NCBI RefSeq assembly: GCF_900100375.1
Contig: NZ_FNEZ01000001.1
Span: 1 to 64,000, forward strand
Reading direction: 5' to 3'
Length of the DNA stretch: 64,000 nucleotides
DNA from: Flavobacterium noncentrifugens
GTDB taxonomy: Bacteria; Bacteroidota; Bacteroidia; Flavobacteriales; Flavobacteriaceae
Numbering within the stretch: position 1 is the stretch's first letter; every line of letters starts with the position of its first letter. The notes beneath the pieces are model-generated. The model was not told the DNA's origin and searched no databases. It saw nothing but the letters and a program-made list of their open reading frames with translations. The translations under genes and the position numbers were made by a program. Shown piece by piece: positions 27,131 to 36,709 of this stretch.

Positions 27131-28504
27131 TTATTTTTTTACAATTTTTAAAGTCGATACAGCTCCAGCCGTATTTGTTACTTTAACCATGTAGATTCCG
27201 CTGTTGAAACCAGTAAGGTTCAAAGAAACTTTACTCAATGAAGTATAGTTTGAATTCATAACTTGTTTTCCTAATACATCAAAAACAACAACATTGCTGA
27301 TGTTTTTTCCTGTAAGGTCTAAGTTTCCAGTTGTAGGGTTTGGAGAAGCAACGATTGTTTTGTCACCAGAAAAAGTCTTAGCAGACAACAATTCAACACC
27401 ATTCCATTTGTAAATACCTCCAACAGCAGCAGAAGTACTAAAACCACCTGCAAAACCAACAGTTGAACTTAGGAATTTGATCTTAGACCCTTGTACATAA
27501 TTTTCATCCGGATTATCGTTGATGTCTACCCAAGTTTGTCCTCCGTCAGTAGAATAAGAACTTCCTCTTGTAACACCAGAATCAAGATCCTGACCAGTCG
27601 CAACATATGTATTAGGCACACCTGGAATTGCAGCAACGTCAAAGTTTCTTAATTGCCCTGTCCATACAAGTGAAGGACCCCAAGTCGCCCCACCATCTGT
27701 AGTTTGAAACACTTGCCAATCGCTCGTAGTCAAAATTCCATTATTTTGATCTGTGTAAGCCATACATCCAGACTCAGAACCAGCCAAACCTCCACCAAAA
27801 TCAGGGATAGGCGCTTGTGAAACCGACCAAGTAACCCCTTTGTTTGTAGATTTTAAAACACGACCCGCAGTTGTTCCTGCCCAGATTGTATTACCTGTTA
27901 CAGTAAATTGATCTGTAAGTCCATAATCCAAATCACTTACCGGTACAAGTGAAGCAGAAGAAGGAACGCGTGTCCAGTTTGTACCTCCGTTTGTAGTAGT
28001 GTATATTTCAAAATAGCCACCAACTGGGTCACCCATTGCTACACCTTCATTTTCATTCCAGAAGTATACAACGTTTGCAAATGAAGCTCCATCATTGAAG
28101 CTTGCAGTTGCTTGTCTTTCCCATGTAGAACCTCCGTTAATAGTTTTCCAAACACCACCAATAGCTGATTCTCCAGCTCTAGGAGAGGCAGATATATAAG
28201 CAACATCAGCAGAAACACCATGAATATTAGAAACCTGAAGGCTTGTAGAAGATGCTCCAAGATCAATAACTCCGGTTGACCATGTAAGACCTCCGTTAGA
28301 AGTTTTCGAGTAACGTCTGATCGTTGTACAACCTGTTGTACCACAAGCCATACTCAACCATGTGACATTGGCATCAACTATAGACATACTATTGATACCT
28401 GTACTGGCAGCAGACTGCCCTGTTGGATACTCTGTCCATTTGTTGTCTTGAGCTTGCACGACAAGAGCAAAGAACATACAAGAAAAAAGTAAAATTTTTT
28501 TCAT
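27131..28504 (-). CDS. T9SS-secreted protein with Asp-box (BNR-like) repeats
   Basis: This 457-residue protein has a signal peptide (MKKILLFSCMFFALVVQAQ). Six Asp-box/BNR-like motifs of the form NGGxTW are visible (NGGLTW, NGGSTW, NGGTNW, NKGVTW, DGGATW, DGGQTW), implying a beta-propeller of sortilin/sialidase type. Residues ~385-457 form a T9SS type A sorting domain (VASPNPTTGNLDL...GIYMVKVTNTAG...IVKK), which sends it across the outer membrane. No sialidase catalytic set can be recognised. It lies directly downstream of the SusCD operon but has its own -7 word (28537-28544), so co-function is only suggested. Confidence 0.88.
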   Translation of the reverse strand: MKKILLFSCMFFALVVQAQDNKWTEYPTGQSAASTGINSMSIVDANVTWLSMACGTTGCTTIRRYSKTSNGGLTWSTGVIDLGASSTSLQVSNIHGVSADVAYISASPRAGESAIGGVWKTINGGSTWERQATASFNDGASFANVVYFWNENEGVAMGDPVGGYFEIYTTTNGGTNWTRVPSSASLVPVSDLDYGLTDQFTVTGNTIWAGTTAGRVLKSTNKGVTWSVSQAPIPDFGGGLAGSESGCMAYTDQNNGILTTSDWQVFQTTDGGATWGPSLVWTGQLRNFDVAAIPGVPNTYVATGQDLDSGVTRGSSYSTDGGQTWVDINDNPDENYVQGSKIKFLSSTVGFAGGFSTSAAVGGIYKWNGVELLSAKTFSGDKTIVASPNPTTGNLDLTGKNISNVVVFDVLGKQVMNSNYTSLSKVSLNLTGFNSGIYMVKVTNTAGAVSTLKIVKK

Positions 28505-28536
28505 AACTTAAAAGTTTAATTAATTATATATAAAAA

Positions 28537-28544
28537 CAAATATA
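28537..28544 (-). promoter_or_regulatory. Predicted -7 element of the T9SS Asp-box gene
   Basis: TATATTTG on the minus strand, 32 bases before the ATG at 28504. It directly abuts the T run of the terminator at 28547-28593. No -33 TTG at the right distance, so the match may be fortuitous in this AT-rich stretch. Confidence 0.4.
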
Positions 28545-28546
28545 AA

Positions 28547-28593
28547 AAAATTAATCAGATTAAAAATATAAATATTTTAATCTGATTAATTTT
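28547..28593 (-). terminator. AT-rich terminator of the SusCD operon
   Basis: A perfect 19-bp inverted repeat (AAAATTAATCAGATTAAAA / TTTTAATCTGATTAATTTT) with a 9-base loop begins 3 bases after the lipoprotein stop at 28596. A T7 run follows on the minus strand. The stem is unusually AT-rich. Confidence 0.75.
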
Positions 28594-28595
28594 AA

Positions 28596-29516
28596 CTATA
28601 GAGAAGCAAATTGATACGTCGAAGCAGTTGATCCTGCAGGTGTAGATTTAGTAATCTGCAATAACGGAAATGCTGTAGCGACAGTACCAAGCGATAAATT
28701 CGGAATAACTCCTGATATCACTTTAGAGGTTTGATCAGGAAAACGAATGGCAAACCTGTATGGCAAATTGACTGGATCCGAAATCAGACGCGCAGCCCAA
28801 ACTTCAACGATATAAACACCATCTTCAGCTCCATTTAAAAAATTAAGTGTTTCGTATCTTGCTGTCTGCGTAGTTGTACCATATATAAAATTAGCAGCAT
28901 TTGAATTGGCAGACACAGTGACAACAGTTCCATCCGCACGCTTTAAGCGTATATTCAAATTATTGTAAGATGAGCTACCAACATTTGGATTCTCCCAATC
29001 AAAGCGTATTACAGATCTGATTGGATTAATTCCCCCCAACGGCGTTTCACCAAAATCAAGATTCAAAACATTAGAAGTCAATGCATATTGTTTTCCGGCA
29101 AAACCAGGAATTTCAGCATCTCCAGACGATGTAATTGCCGACAAATAAACCTGAATATTTGAATTGAAAGGTAAAAATGTCTGAGCGCCTTCAGCACCCG
29201 GAGTGACCATAAAATCATTTAAAACGGTTTGACCTGCCTTAATCAAGAAAGTCTTTCTTGCTCTTCTGTTGATATTTGGAAGAAAGGATGTGGCTTCTAC
29301 GCTTACATCTACAGGAAATGATTGCGGGATCGTAATTGTTACAGGAAATCTTTGGGACGCAACGACAGCTGTTTCAGTAGTTGCAATCTGACCTTGAAGT
29401 GTTACAAACTCTACCTTTGATGCATCTGGCTCACCAGTAAAAACTTCTCCTTCCTCACAAGAAATGAAGCTAGCCCAAACGGCGATAAATAGTATGGATT
29501 TAAAAAGTGTTTTCAT
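28596..29516 (-). CDS. Hypothetical lipoprotein of the SusCD operon (306 aa)
   Basis: The lipoprotein signal (MKTLFKSILFIAVWASFISC) is followed by the acidic EEGEVFTGEPD stretch typical of surface-exported lipoproteins. The rest is beta-rich without known catalytic motifs. The domain near residues 45-125 resembles an Ig-like or DUF-type fold, and the C-terminal half (residues ~165-275) looks like a beta-sandwich. It is the last gene before the operon terminator and lies 11 bp after the previous lipoprotein gene. It may be a surface glycan- or protein-binding accessory, analogous to SusE/SusF in position only. Confidence 0.78.
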   Translation of the reverse strand: MKTLFKSILFIAVWASFISCEEGEVFTGEPDASKVEFVTLQGQIATTETAVVASQRFPVTITIPQSFPVDVSVEATSFLPNINRRARKTFLIKAGQTVLNDFMVTPGAEGAQTFLPFNSNIQVYLSAITSSGDAEIPGFAGKQYALTSNVLNLDFGETPLGGINPIRSVIRFDWENPNVGSSSYNNLNIRLKRADGTVVTVSANSNAANFIYGTTTQTARYETLNFLNGAEDGVYIVEVWAARLISDPVNLPYRFAIRFPDQTSKVISGVIPNLSLGTVATAFPLLQITKSTPAGSTASTYQFASL

Positions 29517-29527
29517 AAATGTATTTT

Positions 29528-30076
29528 TTATTGCGCAGTATAGTTGTCATACTCTATTAGGTCTAACGGCCTCATGCCATCGTTATTTGTTAAATCTGTC
29601 ACGAACCGGTAAGCTTGTCTTAGATAGATCGCTGTTTGAACGGTAGGTGATAATGAATAATAATCAACCCTAACGTTGTTGGCATCGAAAGTTTCTCCAT
29701 AAAATCTAAATTTATCCCCGAATACCAATGATGTCAATGGCACATCTAATGCAGTTGCAAGCCCAGCCGGGGTTACTTTCAAGTCTGCAGGAAACGAGGT
29801 AAATGTTTTAAACAAAACAAATTCCCCTGCCTGCCCATAGATGTTTGTTTTTCTGACGTATAAATTGTATTTGGCGACATTACCAGAAGGATCACTTAAT
29901 ACCCCCTCGAAAGAAGTATTGTTTATATCGTCAAAATTCATTCTTTTTTTAGTTATATCCAGTCGTAAGAACTGTCCAGCGACAACAACCGGCCTTGGAT
30001 CTAGGCTTTCATCCTGATCGCACGATGAAAAAGCTACGAAAAGAATTATTAGCGGTAATAGAAATATTTTTTTCAT
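29528..30076 (-). CDS. Hypothetical lipoprotein of the SusCD operon (182 aa)
   Basis: It has a lipoprotein signal (MKKIFLLPLIILFVAFSSC) and acidic DQDESLD after the Cys. No recognised family. The middle resembles an Ig-like accessory module (KYNLYVRKTNIYGQAGEFVLF). It lies 16 bp downstream of susD and upstream of the 306-aa lipoprotein, so it is a third surface component of this uptake system. The substrate cannot be inferred. Confidence 0.78.
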   Translation of the reverse strand: MKKIFLLPLIILFVAFSSCDQDESLDPRPVVVAGQFLRLDITKKRMNFDDINNTSFEGVLSDPSGNVAKYNLYVRKTNIYGQAGEFVLFKTFTSFPADLKVTPAGLATALDVPLTSLVFGDKFRFYGETFDANNVRVDYYSLSPTVQTAIYLRQAYRFVTDLTNNDGMRPLDLIEYDNYTAQ

Positions 30077-30092
30077 AAATTATATTTTAAAA

Positions 30093-31820
30093 TTAGTGTA
30101 GTGTAATTCCTGATACATCCCAAAAAACCTTCTTAGTCCTAATATTCGAAGGAGCATTTGGGTTATTATTCACACTCACATACGGATAGAGTGCAGTACT
30201 AAAGAATGGCCCAGGGTTCTCTTCAAGCGTTGGCTGCAAATTGCTAGGATATCCGGTTCTTCTGTAATTATTATACGGTTCAATACCATTACCCCAAGTC
30301 GCAATATAATATTCCTTTATAATAAGTTCCAATTTTTTCGCAGCCGAAGCCAATGGATCATTGTAAACACTAAGAACAAAAGCTACATAAGCAGTTGTTT
30401 TAGCCGTTGTAACAGCTTGCGACGGAGCACCTGCCTGAGCTGGCAAAAATGTCGTTGTTTTAGAAATAGACTTTCTAATACCGTCTTCTAGTAAAGCCGC
30501 AGGATCACCACCAAGACCTAAAGTCAATGCAAGCTCTGCTTTCATAAAACTGACATAAGAAGAAAGCACCATTGGCATAATTCCTTGACCTAAAGCTCCT
30601 TTAAGTCCTGCATTTGCCAAATTACTCACTACTGCTTCGGGGCCGATTGCTCCACCTGCAGGATAAACACCAACCAATGATCTAATTTCATCATCTTGAG
30701 GCAATCCTGATCGGTCACCATGGTCGCGTCCCAAGTAAGAAGCATCTCCAGTAGCTCCGTCGGACGTACAATATGCTGGCGGTATAAGAGTATTATAAAA
30801 TGACGCATAAGCAGGATCACTATAATGTGCCGGTCTAGCAATCGTTTTACAAGGCAAACTTTGAGAAGTTGTATTTCCAGCGTTAAGTCTCGCCTGTTTA
30901 AAGAAATAAAATTCCTCTCTAGGATCATATTCAGGACCTTTATTTTTCTCTACCGAAACGGCCCAAAAGAAATAATTTGCAATGTAAGCACCAGTACCAA
31001 ATTCATATTGGTCATTATACAATGGGTGTCTTGAGTTTGGAGCGTCTCTTTCTGTACCGTACTTGAAAGCAAAATCCTGCTCAGCCGTTTTAATAAGATC
31101 ATCTTCCTGTAACAAAAGAGTCAATTGAGAATTTACGTCAACTCCGCCAAAATGCCCAATTTTACTAGCATTGTAAAGCATCTTAAATTTCAAAGTTTTA
31201 GCAAGTGTAATCCATTTTGATTTATCCCCTTTGCCTTCACTATTACCATAATACAAATCTCTAGGCTGTAAGTTCAATGCCTCGTCGGAAGCTGTCAGAT
31301 ATTCGATCGCTTGATTGAGTTCGTCATAAATCCCGGCATAAACAGCCTCACTATTGTCATATCTTGGACGCAGGTTTGCATTTCCCTGCAATGCCTCTGA
31401 ATAAGGAATATCGCCATAGGTATCTACCATGGTCATCAAAATATAGCTACGAATAATTTTAGAGGCACCGAGAATAAATTTCTGGTCATTTTCGATCGCT
31501 TTCGGCTCCATCGACTTGATAGTATTCAGGATCAGGTAAGCTGTAGTCCAGTTGTTATCGAAATCAATAGGTGTAAAAGCATTTTCGTAAGTATTTCCAC
31601 CAGTCATTGCCATTTGTCTGATCGCACGCTGTGTAAATCCATTATTTGAATCCACAAAATCAGGCAAAGTCAACTGAACATAGTTAAAAGCACTGACGGG
31701 TTCTAATTGCTCTTTAGGCAATTTACTTGGATTGTCTAACTGATCCAAGTCAAAAGTTTCGCATCCGCCTATGGTAAAGACCAAGGCCAGAAGAAACAAG
31801 CTGAATATTTTATTTTTCAT
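30093..31820 (-). CDS. SusD/RagB-type nutrient-binding outer-membrane lipoprotein
   Basis: This is a 575-residue lipoprotein (signal MKNKIFSLFLLALVFTIGGC, then FDLDQLDNPS) that forms the lid over the SusC channel and captures substrate. TPR-like helices are visible in the N-terminal half (residues ~60-250: YLILNTIKSMEPK, TMVDTYGDIPYSEAL, YDELNQAIEYLTASDEAL). The DTYGDIPYSEA motif is characteristic of the SusD-like_2 family, often linked to non-starch or peptide-type substrates. It is co-transcribed with susC, whose stop lies 6 bp upstream. Confidence 0.93.
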   Translation of the reverse strand: MKNKIFSLFLLALVFTIGGCETFDLDQLDNPSKLPKEQLEPVSAFNYVQLTLPDFVDSNNGFTQRAIRQMAMTGGNTYENAFTPIDFDNNWTTAYLILNTIKSMEPKAIENDQKFILGASKIIRSYILMTMVDTYGDIPYSEALQGNANLRPRYDNSEAVYAGIYDELNQAIEYLTASDEALNLQPRDLYYGNSEGKGDKSKWITLAKTLKFKMLYNASKIGHFGGVDVNSQLTLLLQEDDLIKTAEQDFAFKYGTERDAPNSRHPLYNDQYEFGTGAYIANYFFWAVSVEKNKGPEYDPREEFYFFKQARLNAGNTTSQSLPCKTIARPAHYSDPAYASFYNTLIPPAYCTSDGATGDASYLGRDHGDRSGLPQDDEIRSLVGVYPAGGAIGPEAVVSNLANAGLKGALGQGIMPMVLSSYVSFMKAELALTLGLGGDPAALLEDGIRKSISKTTTFLPAQAGAPSQAVTTAKTTAYVAFVLSVYNDPLASAAKKLELIIKEYYIATWGNGIEPYNNYRRTGYPSNLQPTLEENPGPFFSTALYPYVSVNNNPNAPSNIRTKKVFWDVSGITLH

Positions 31821-31826
31821 TTTTAA

Positions 31827-34800
31827 TTAGAAAGTTAAATTAATATTGAATCCGTAACGTTTTGCTGATGGTCCGGTTAAGTAATCAAATCCTTGTCCGT
31901 TACCCACACCTAAGCTCATGACTTCAGGATCAAAATTCAAGTGCTTAGGGAAATTGAACGCTTTGTACCACATATTTTGTCCGGTTACCGCAATAGATAT
32001 TTTTCCAAATGGTGTTTTTTCAAGCATTCTTTTTGGAAGCGAATAGGATAATGATATTTCTCTCAGTCTTAAATTCGTAGCATCGTAAACAGACTGCTCG
32101 TCAATGAAGAAGCCTGAGTTGTTAAAACCATACTGTGTTGAACTGATCTGAACTGTATTGACGTTTCCGTTAGCACTTACACCAGGTAAAACAAAAGTCG
32201 CATTTCTGTCGAAATTAGTATCTTCAGTTACTCCTCTTGACAATAATGCATTTGCAGTGTTTGAGTAAATATCACCTCCTTTTTGGTATTCAAACTGGAA
32301 ACCAAAAGTAATGTTCTTATATGAAATCTCATTGATGACCGTACTCTTCCAATCGGCATTTGGATCACCAATTTCTGTAAGCTCACTATTCACTACATAA
32401 TTTCCGTCAGATCCAACGATGAAATTCCCGTTCGCATCACGAAGGATAGAACTCCCCATGATCACGCCATAAGGCCTGCCAGGAATTGCAAAGTTGCCTC
32501 TGTTGGTAAAGCCTGCTATCGCAATTTTATCTACACCCAAACCTAACGTTCCAACAATGTTTTTGTTTTTAGTGAAAGTTCCGGAAAGATTCCATCCAAA
32601 ACCATCTTCTTTAGGAACGATGATTCCTAGGCTTACCCCTAACTCAATCCCTTTATTGCTGATTTCAGAAACATTCTGTGCCTGAACGACATATCCATTT
32701 TCAGGAGCCAGATCTGCATCAATGATAAGGTCTTTGGATTTTTTGTTGTATGCAGAGAAATCAATACCCAAGCGGTTATCAAAAAACTTCGCTTCTAAAC
32801 CGAATTCAATCTCTTTATAAAGTTCAGGCTTCAAATTTGGATTACCCAATTGACTGTCTGGTCTTAATACATTTACAGTTCCTCCAACTGTTGGCGTAAA
32901 TGCACTTGTTTGCTCATACAATCCAATGTTTGTTTGATAAGGTGAAGGAAATCCTGCCGAAGAACCATAACCAATTCTTAATTTTGCATAATTCACGTAC
33001 TTGTTATTCTTAAGAATAGTAAAAGCATCGGTAGGAATAAACGAAACCGATGCAGAAGGATAAAACAAAGAACGGTTTTCTTTAAGTAAGGAAGAGAAAT
33101 AATCTTTTCTTGCCTGTAAGTTTAAATAAACGTATTTTTTATATCCTAAAGTGGCACTACCATAAACACCAACTTTGTTAAAACTCTGTTTTTCCGAATA
33201 GCCTAAATGGTTTTGGAAATTCTGGTGCTCCTGGAAACCATATACAAATTGGTTGAAACTTTCCAAAGCCGTATAATCATATGCCTCGAGACGCGAATTG
33301 ACTCCGATTGTTCCATCTAAATTCCATGAAGCCGCTTTATCCAATTCCTTGTTAAAGTTATAACTGAACGTGTGGTCAAATACTGTATTCTCATTATTAG
33401 TCGTACGCATATAACCACGTGGTGTTTGATAACCACCTTTGTTGATATAATACCTCTTAGCCTGGGTATAATTGTCCATTGCCAATCTGTAAGATACATT
33501 AGACCATGAATTGACATCATAAAGCGCTGAAAAGTTACCGAAGAAGCGTCTTACATGCTCATCATCACTTGCATTTTTCAACAACCATCTTGGATTGGTA
33601 ATGTCCGGCCTGTAATTAACCGACTCATGTGTTTTTGGATTTTCGTATGGCAAACCAAACAAGTCAAAACTTCTTGGCGTGTATAAAATTGTAGCAAAAA
33701 TGGATGGCGTGATTGCACCTGAACCATATCCATAGCCTGTTGGCGGTGCTGTTTTGTCTGTCTTAATATAGTTTAAAGAGGTGCTAAGTGTAATCCCGTT
33801 ACCCAATTTAGTAGATCCACCACTACTTAAGTTCAATCTTTTATAGTTGTTGTTTTCAATAAATCCGGAATCAGAAGTATTACCAACATTCACATTATAA
33901 CTCGTACTTTCACCTCTACCACTTAATGAAACAGAAGTAGTATTTACATAACCTGTTCTAAAGAATGGCTTCACGTTATTCTGAGGTTTCCATTCGACAC
34001 GTTGACCAACATATTCTGGAAAAACTGAATTTCCTAAATAAGAGTAAGGGTGAATCACGGTACCATCCATTCCAATCCCGCCTTCTCCTCTGGTATTGAA
34101 ACTTGGCCCCCAGTTTCCGAATGTCGTTCTGTATTCCAATTCATTACCTATACCGTAACTATTTTGATAATCAGGCAATCCAGAAATTTCTGTCATATAT
34201 AACGACTGTGAAACAGAAACCTCCATTTTCTTGTTCACATCTTTTGTGTTTCCAGATTTTGTAGTTACCAATACAACCCCTTTACTACCGGCAGAACCGT
34301 ATAGAGTTGTAGCACTCAATCCTTTTAGGATACTGATCGATTCGATGTTATTCGGATCAAGGTCAAGAAAACGGCTTGATGCGTTTGTAGCACCTTCCAC
34401 AAAGTTTCCGTCGCTATTGGTATCCGAATTAAACGGAACACCATCGACAACAAACAATGGCTGGTTGCTTCCTGTAATAGAAGAATATCCACGGATAATA
34501 ATATTGGTACCAGATCCAGACAAACCACTCGTTTGCTGAATGTTAACACCTGGCGCTTTACCGGTTAATGCTCTTACAACATCTGTAGAAGGTTTTGAAG
34601 CAAATTCTTCGGCCTTAATTGTTGTTACCGCATATCCCAATGCTTTCTTTTCTTTTTTGATACCCTGGCTGGTTACTACAACCTCGCCCAATTGCTGCGC
34701 ATCTGTTTTTAACACTGGGTTAACAACATTTGACGCACCAACGGTTACATTGGTATCTGTGTAACCCACAAAAGAGAACACCAATACGTCACCAGCTTTT

Positions 34801-34991
34801 GCTTTGATCGAATATTTTCCATCAAAATCTGTTTGCGTGCTTGCTTTTGTGCTTTTGTTAATTACGTTTACAGTAGGCATTGGCAAGCCATCCTCTGTAA
34901 CCGTACCTGTAACAGTTTTCTCCTGTGCAAAAGAAACCTGCATTGAGAACGCCAATAATAGCGTTAAAATCCACTTGAACTTAGATCTCAT
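31827..34991 (-). CDS. SusC/RagA-type TonB-linked outer-membrane transporter
   Basis: This 1054-residue beta-barrel imports substrate across the outer membrane with TonB energy. In order it has a signal peptide (residues 1-22, ending VSFAQ), a carboxypeptidase-D-regulatory-like domain (TVTGTVTEDGLPMPTVNV... to ~85), a TonB-box-like segment near LGEVVVTSQG (~100-110), a plug domain with RGYSSITGSNQPLFVVDGVP (~168-187), and a long barrel ending FNINLTF. It pairs with the SusD downstream. No glycoside hydrolase or sensor gene lies in the operon, so the substrate is unknown. Promoter-like word at 35048-35055. Confidence 0.95.
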   Translation of the reverse strand: MRSKFKWILTLLLAFSMQVSFAQEKTVTGTVTEDGLPMPTVNVINKSTKASTQTDFDGKYSIKAKAGDVLVFSFVGYTDTNVTVGASNVVNPVLKTDAQQLGEVVVTSQGIKKEKKALGYAVTTIKAEEFASKPSTDVVRALTGKAPGVNIQQTSGLSGSGTNIIIRGYSSITGSNQPLFVVDGVPFNSDTNSDGNFVEGATNASSRFLDLDPNNIESISILKGLSATTLYGSAGSKGVVLVTTKSGNTKDVNKKMEVSVSQSLYMTEISGLPDYQNSYGIGNELEYRTTFGNWGPSFNTRGEGGIGMDGTVIHPYSYLGNSVFPEYVGQRVEWKPQNNVKPFFRTGYVNTTSVSLSGRGESTSYNVNVGNTSDSGFIENNNYKRLNLSSGGSTKLGNGITLSTSLNYIKTDKTAPPTGYGYGSGAITPSIFATILYTPRSFDLFGLPYENPKTHESVNYRPDITNPRWLLKNASDDEHVRRFFGNFSALYDVNSWSNVSYRLAMDNYTQAKRYYINKGGYQTPRGYMRTTNNENTVFDHTFSYNFNKELDKAASWNLDGTIGVNSRLEAYDYTALESFNQFVYGFQEHQNFQNHLGYSEKQSFNKVGVYGSATLGYKKYVYLNLQARKDYFSSLLKENRSLFYPSASVSFIPTDAFTILKNNKYVNYAKLRIGYGSSAGFPSPYQTNIGLYEQTSAFTPTVGGTVNVLRPDSQLGNPNLKPELYKEIEFGLEAKFFDNRLGIDFSAYNKKSKDLIIDADLAPENGYVVQAQNVSEISNKGIELGVSLGIIVPKEDGFGWNLSGTFTKNKNIVGTLGLGVDKIAIAGFTNRGNFAIPGRPYGVIMGSSILRDANGNFIVGSDGNYVVNSELTEIGDPNADWKSTVINEISYKNITFGFQFEYQKGGDIYSNTANALLSRGVTEDTNFDRNATFVLPGVSANGNVNTVQISSTQYGFNNSGFFIDEQSVYDATNLRLREISLSYSLPKRMLEKTPFGKISIAVTGQNMWYKAFNFPKHLNFDPEVMSLGVGNGQGFDYLTGPSAKRYGFNINLTF

Positions 34992-35047
34992 ATTAAATTT
35001 ATTTGAGTTAGTTATTTCGCAAACTTCTTAATTATTTCTTAAATAAA

Positions 35048-35055
35048 CAAATATA
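35048..35055 (-). promoter_or_regulatory. Predicted -7 element of the SusCD operon
   Basis: TATATTTG on the minus strand, 56 bases before the susC ATG. The -33 position does not show a clear TTG. The 197-bp divergent gap between susC and rnhB contains no regulator gene. Confidence 0.45.
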
Positions 35056-35168
35056 ACTTCTTAATATAATTTTTTAGGGCTGTTAAAATATTTTACAATA
35101 CGTTGCAGTTAGTTTAACAATCAATACAAATGATAAAATAAAATTCAAAATGACGCGTTGAATTCCAT

Positions 35169-35176
35169 ACTTTTGC
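35169..35176 (+). promoter_or_regulatory. Predicted -7 element of rnhB
   Basis: TACTTTTG on the plus strand, 12 bases before the rnhB ATG, implying a very short leader. No clear -33 TTG. Confidence 0.45.
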
Positions 35177-35188
35177 GAAAATAATCCA

Positions 35189-35806
35189 ATGTTAAGCCTA
35201 CGATTTTCAGAACACGCTTTCGAAGCGGGAACAGATGAAGCCGGGCGCGGTTGCCTCGCCGGCCCGGTCACTGCTGCGGCTGTGATTCTTCCCGATGGTT
35301 TTGAAAATGAATTGCTGAACGACTCTAAAATCCTTTCTGAGAAAAGCCGCGATTTCCTTAGGCCGCTAATCGAACAATCGGCATTGTGTTACTCGGTTAC
35401 GCATCTTGACCCTTTGGTCATTGACGAAATCAACATCCTGAATGCTTCTATAAAAGCCATGCAGCAATGCATTCACAAACTTTCGCCTACACCTTTATAT
35501 ATTATAGTAGACGGAAACCGTTTTAAACCAATAGAAAACATTCCTCATTCGTGCATCATTAAAGGCGACAGCAAATACATGAGCATCGCAGCGGCATCGG
35601 TTTTGGCAAAAACATACCGGGATGAATACATGAACCGCATTCATGAAGAATTTCCGATGTACAACTGGAAACAAAACAAAGGCTATCCAACAAAAGAACA
35701 CCGCGACGCAATCAGAAAATTTGGCACGACAAAATACCACCGGATGACTTTCAGGCTGTTGCCTGAAGAACAACTGGAGCTCGATCTCGAACCGGAAATT
35801 TTTTAG
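35189..35806 (+). CDS. rnhB: Ribonuclease HII
   Basis: It removes single ribonucleotides and RNA from RNA-DNA hybrids. It has 205 residues, the usual length. The metal-binding carboxylates are visible: D16-E17 in GTDEAGRG, D108 in IIVDGN and D127 in KGDSKY. The [12 protein letters not shown] helix and the NKGYPTKEH motif are intact. The gene is convergent with lipB and the two stop codons overlap by four bases. Confidence 0.95.
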   Translation: MLSLRFSEHAFEAGTDEAGRGCLAGPVTAAAVILPDGFENELLNDSKILSEKSRDFLRPLIEQSALCYSVTHLDPLVIDEINILNASIKAMQQCIHKLSPTPLYIIVDGNRFKPIENIPHSCIIKGDSKYMSIAAASVLAKTYRDEYMNRIHEEFPMYNWKQNKGYPTKEHRDAIRKFGTTKYHRMTFRLLPEEQLELDLEPEIF

Positions 35807-36501
35807 ATAAACTCCGCCTCAAACAATTGCAGGAAGTGCTTTTGGATTTTTTGCTTCACTTCATCCGCATCAACCGTTTCCACGCCAAGTTCCACATTTA
35901 AAGAAGTAACGGCTTTGCCGCGAATCCCACACGGAATAATGTTGTCAAAATAACCCAAATCTACATTTACGTTCAATGCAAATCCGTGCATCGTTACCCA
36001 ACGCGAAGCGCGAACGCCCATCGCACAGATTTTTCTTGCGAATGGTGTACCAACATCCAGCCAAACACCAGTTTCTCCGGAACTGCGAGAGGTCTGCAAT
36101 CCATATTCGGCTAAAGTTAAAATGATCGCTTCTTCCAGAAAACGCAAATATTTATGAATGTCTGTAAAGAAATTTTCAAGATCCAATATCGGATAACCAA
36201 CGATTTGTCCCGGACCATGATACGTAATATCGCCGCCGCGGTTGATTTTATAAAAGGTTGCGCCTTTCGCCTCGAGCTGTTTTTCACTTAAAAGCAAATT
36301 GCTTAAATCGCCGCTTTTTCCTAAAGTATAAACGTGCGGATGCTCAACAAAAAGCAGGTAATTGGGCGTTTCATGATCGACTTCTTCCCTTCTGTTGCGG
36401 ATTTTTAAATCGACAACATCTTTGAATAAGGTTTCCTGATAATCCCAAGTTTCCTGATAGCCTTTCGACCCCAAATCCTGAAGTGTGATTTTTTTGTTCA
36501 T
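35803..36501 (-). CDS. lipB: Lipoyl(octanoyl) transferase
   Basis: It moves octanoyl groups from acyl carrier protein to lipoyl domains, the first step of lipoate synthesis. That serves enzymes such as the branched-chain E2 at 61691-63013. It has 232 residues from the ATG at 36501 ([11 protein letters not shown]); an upstream ATG at 36510 is possible. The core motif [18 protein letters not shown] and the catalytic region with [22 protein letters not shown] sequence (here [15 protein letters not shown]) are present, with a Cys and Lys in the expected place. A -7 word lies 11 bases upstream. Confidence 0.94.
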   Translation of the reverse strand: MNKKITLQDLGSKGYQETWDYQETLFKDVVDLKIRNRREEVDHETPNYLLFVEHPHVYTLGKSGDLSNLLLSEKQLEAKGATFYKINRGGDITYHGPGQIVGYPILDLENFFTDIHKYLRFLEEAIILTLAEYGLQTSRSSGETGVWLDVGTPFARKICAMGVRASRWVTMHGFALNVNVDLGYFDNIIPCGIRGKAVTSLNVELGVETVDADEVKQKIQKHFLQLFEAEFI

Positions 36502-36512
36502 TTTGTGCAACG

Positions 36513-36520
36513 CAAACTTA
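36513..36520 (-). promoter_or_regulatory. Predicted -7 element of lipB
   Basis: TAAGTTTG on the minus strand, ending 11 bases before the ATG at 36501. It is consistent with a short leader and with the shorter lipB start. Confidence 0.4.
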
Positions 36521-36533
36521 AATCAGATACGAA

Positions 36534-36692
36534 TTATCTTTTTGGATTGTTCAGGATAATCAATGCTGCAATTACACCTGGAACCCAGCCCAGCAGCGTC
36601 AATATTGAAACGATGATTATCGATCCGCAGCCTTTATCAATCACGGCGAGCGGCGGAAACAAAACCGATAAAACAACCCTCCAGATGCTCAT
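36534..36692 (-). CDS. YqaE/Pmp3 family small membrane protein
   Basis: This 52-residue protein reads MSIWRVVLSVLFPPLAV, then IDKGCGS and a second hydrophobic helix TLLGWVPGVIAALIILNN. Two transmembrane segments around a short loop with the PPLAV and GWxPGxIxA motifs are the hallmark of the Pmp3/YqaE (stress-inducible proteolipid) family, thought to affect membrane potential under salt or cold stress. It lies 32 bp upstream of lipB with its own -7 word (36710-36717). It is easily missed because of its size. Confidence 0.88.
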   Translation of the reverse strand: MSIWRVVLSVLFPPLAVIDKGCGSIIIVSILTLLGWVPGVIAALIILNNPKR

Positions 36693-36709
36693 ATTCTTTT
36701 TTTGCCCTG

